The notes under the pieces were generated by a model. That model ran no database searches, had not been told where the DNA came from, and was given only the letters and a program-made list of their open reading frames with translations. A program made the position numbers and the translations under genes. DNA of 64,000 nt from assembly GCF_025149465.1 (NCBI RefSeq), contig NZ_CP102275.1:1488001-1552000 (forward strand), written 5' to 3'. Source of the stretch: Thomasclavelia spiroformis DSM 1552 (GTDB lineage: Bacteria > Bacillota_I > Bacilli_A > Erysipelotrichales > Coprobacillaceae). Shown here piece after piece: positions 63,277-64,000 of this stretch (within the stretch, counting starts at the first letter, position 1; each line of letters begins with the position of its first letter).

Positions 63277-64000
63277 TTAGTTCTTTTCTTCAAAATCTGC
63301 ATCAACAACATTGTCATCTTGAGCTGTATTTGTGCTATTAGCATTTGTATTTGCACCTTGTTGTTGATATGCATATGAAGCCATTTGTTGTGCCATTTGT
63401 TCTAATTCACTCATTTTAGCTTCTAATGTAGCCATATCATTATTATCTAAAGCTGTTTTTAATTCATCTCTTAATTTTTGTGCAGATTCTTTTTGTGTTG
63501 CATCAATTTTATCACCTTGTTCTGCTAATGCTTTATCAATTTCATTGATCATTTGTTCAGCTTTATTTCTTGTTTCGATATCTTTTCGTTTCTTTTCATC
63601 TTCAGCTTTATTAGCTTCAGCTTCTTTAACCATTCTATCGATTTCTTCATCACTTAATCCAGTTGAGTTTTGGATAACAATAGATTGTTCTTTTTGAGTT
63701 TTTAAATCTTTAGCCTTAACATTTACGATACCGTTTACGTCAATGCTGAAAGTTACTTCAATTTGTGGCACACCGCGTGGTGCTGGTTCAATACCATCTA
63801 ATTTAAATAAACCTAATTGTTTATTATCTTTAGCCATTGATCTTTCACCTTGTAATACATTGATATCTACAGCAGGTTGATTATCAGCAGCAGTTGAGAA
63901 TATTTGTGATTTAGTAGTTGGAATTGTAGTATTTCTTTCAATTAATACTGTCATAACTCCACCCATTGTTTCAATACCTAATGATAATGGTGTAACATCT
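63277..64000 (-). CDS. dnaK: Chaperone DnaK, C-terminal part
   Basis: About 240 residues, continuing beyond base 64000. [19 protein letters not shown], then [12 protein letters not shown] and the substrate-binding domain ([44 protein letters not shown]), and a C-terminal lid ending [14 protein letters not shown]-dependent folding with DnaJ and GrpE. Confidence 0.97.
   Translation of the reverse strand, partial: DVTPLSLGIETMGGVMTVLIERNTTIPTTKSQIFSTAADNQPAVDINVLQGERSMAKDNKQLGLFKLDGIEPAPRGVPQIEVTFSIDVNGIVNVKAKDLKTQKEQSIVIQNSTGLSDEEIDRMVKEAEANKAEDEKKRKDIETRNKAEQMINEIDKALAEQGDKIDATQKESAQKLRDELKTALDNNDMATLEAKMSELEQMAQQMASYAYQQQGANTNANSTNTAQDDNVVDADFEEKN

Overview
The window is very AT-rich Firmicutes DNA. 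Gene content points to the Erysipelotrichia, probably near Clostridium (Thomasclavelia) ramosum or C. spiroforme. This is inferred from T-box control of alaS, the alaS-ireB-ruvX-DUF1292 order, GAGGTGA-type ribosome binding sites, glycyl-radical metabolism, FIVAR-repeat cell-wall glycosidases and many IS ends. No 16S gene is present, so the placement is an inference.

Layout. 1-5.6 kb: a truncated DUF5710 gene, a SAP/DUF6434 gene, an acetyltransferase and a large secreted GH3 hexosaminidase. 5.6-16.6 kb: a gene-poor stretch with a 46-bp palindrome, then ogt, the T-box-controlled alaS operon, recD2, mnmA, a ROK kinase and an RluA-type synthase. 16.75-18.6 kb: an IS1182-type element that cuts a strong promoter/operator off from whatever it once drove. 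18.6-19.4 kb: a Nudix hydrolase and tRNA-Asp/tRNA-Ser. 19.7-26.0 kb: a decayed integrative element. It holds divergent repressor and Cro-like genes that are both broken by short tandem duplications, an ImmA-like peptidase, three unknown cargo genes, a run of three hairpins with the same CTACCAA loop, and a tyrosine integrase next to tRNA-Lys. 26.2-38 kb: housekeeping genes (pseudo-HAD membrane protein, PAP2 phosphatase, CPBP protease, orphan mazF, rnc-plsX-recG, an OmpR/VanRS-like two-component system). 38-44.2 kb: a glycyl radical enzyme, its activase and a transaldolase, with a DeoR regulator and nitroreductase. 44.7-46.2 kb: an AbiE type IV toxin-antitoxin locus. 48.8-53.5 kb: an IS21-type element whose istA is split by an IS3-type element that carries a passenger gene. 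53.5-54.6 kb: toxin-antitoxin genes, one pair intact and one antitoxin decayed. 54.8-57.3 kb: fakA-yloU and rpmB. 57.4-61.3 kb: a sugar-binding lipoprotein, YesM-like kinase and YesN-like regulator, the last frameshifted. 61.3-62.05 kb: an IS200-type element. 62.1-64 kb: dnaJ and the 3' end of dnaK.

How the parts fit. Most core genes lie on the minus strand in short operons bounded by clear intrinsic terminators. Accessory DNA (IS1182, the integrative element, AbiE, nested IS21/IS3, toxin-antitoxin genes, IS200) sits between them. The most unusual signals are the three same-loop hairpins before the integrase, the paired 10- and 11-bp duplications in the two phage-type regulators, the passenger gene inside an IS3-type element, the single-base break in the YesN regulator and the missing AUG at the AbiEii start. 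No CRISPR array or rRNA was seen.
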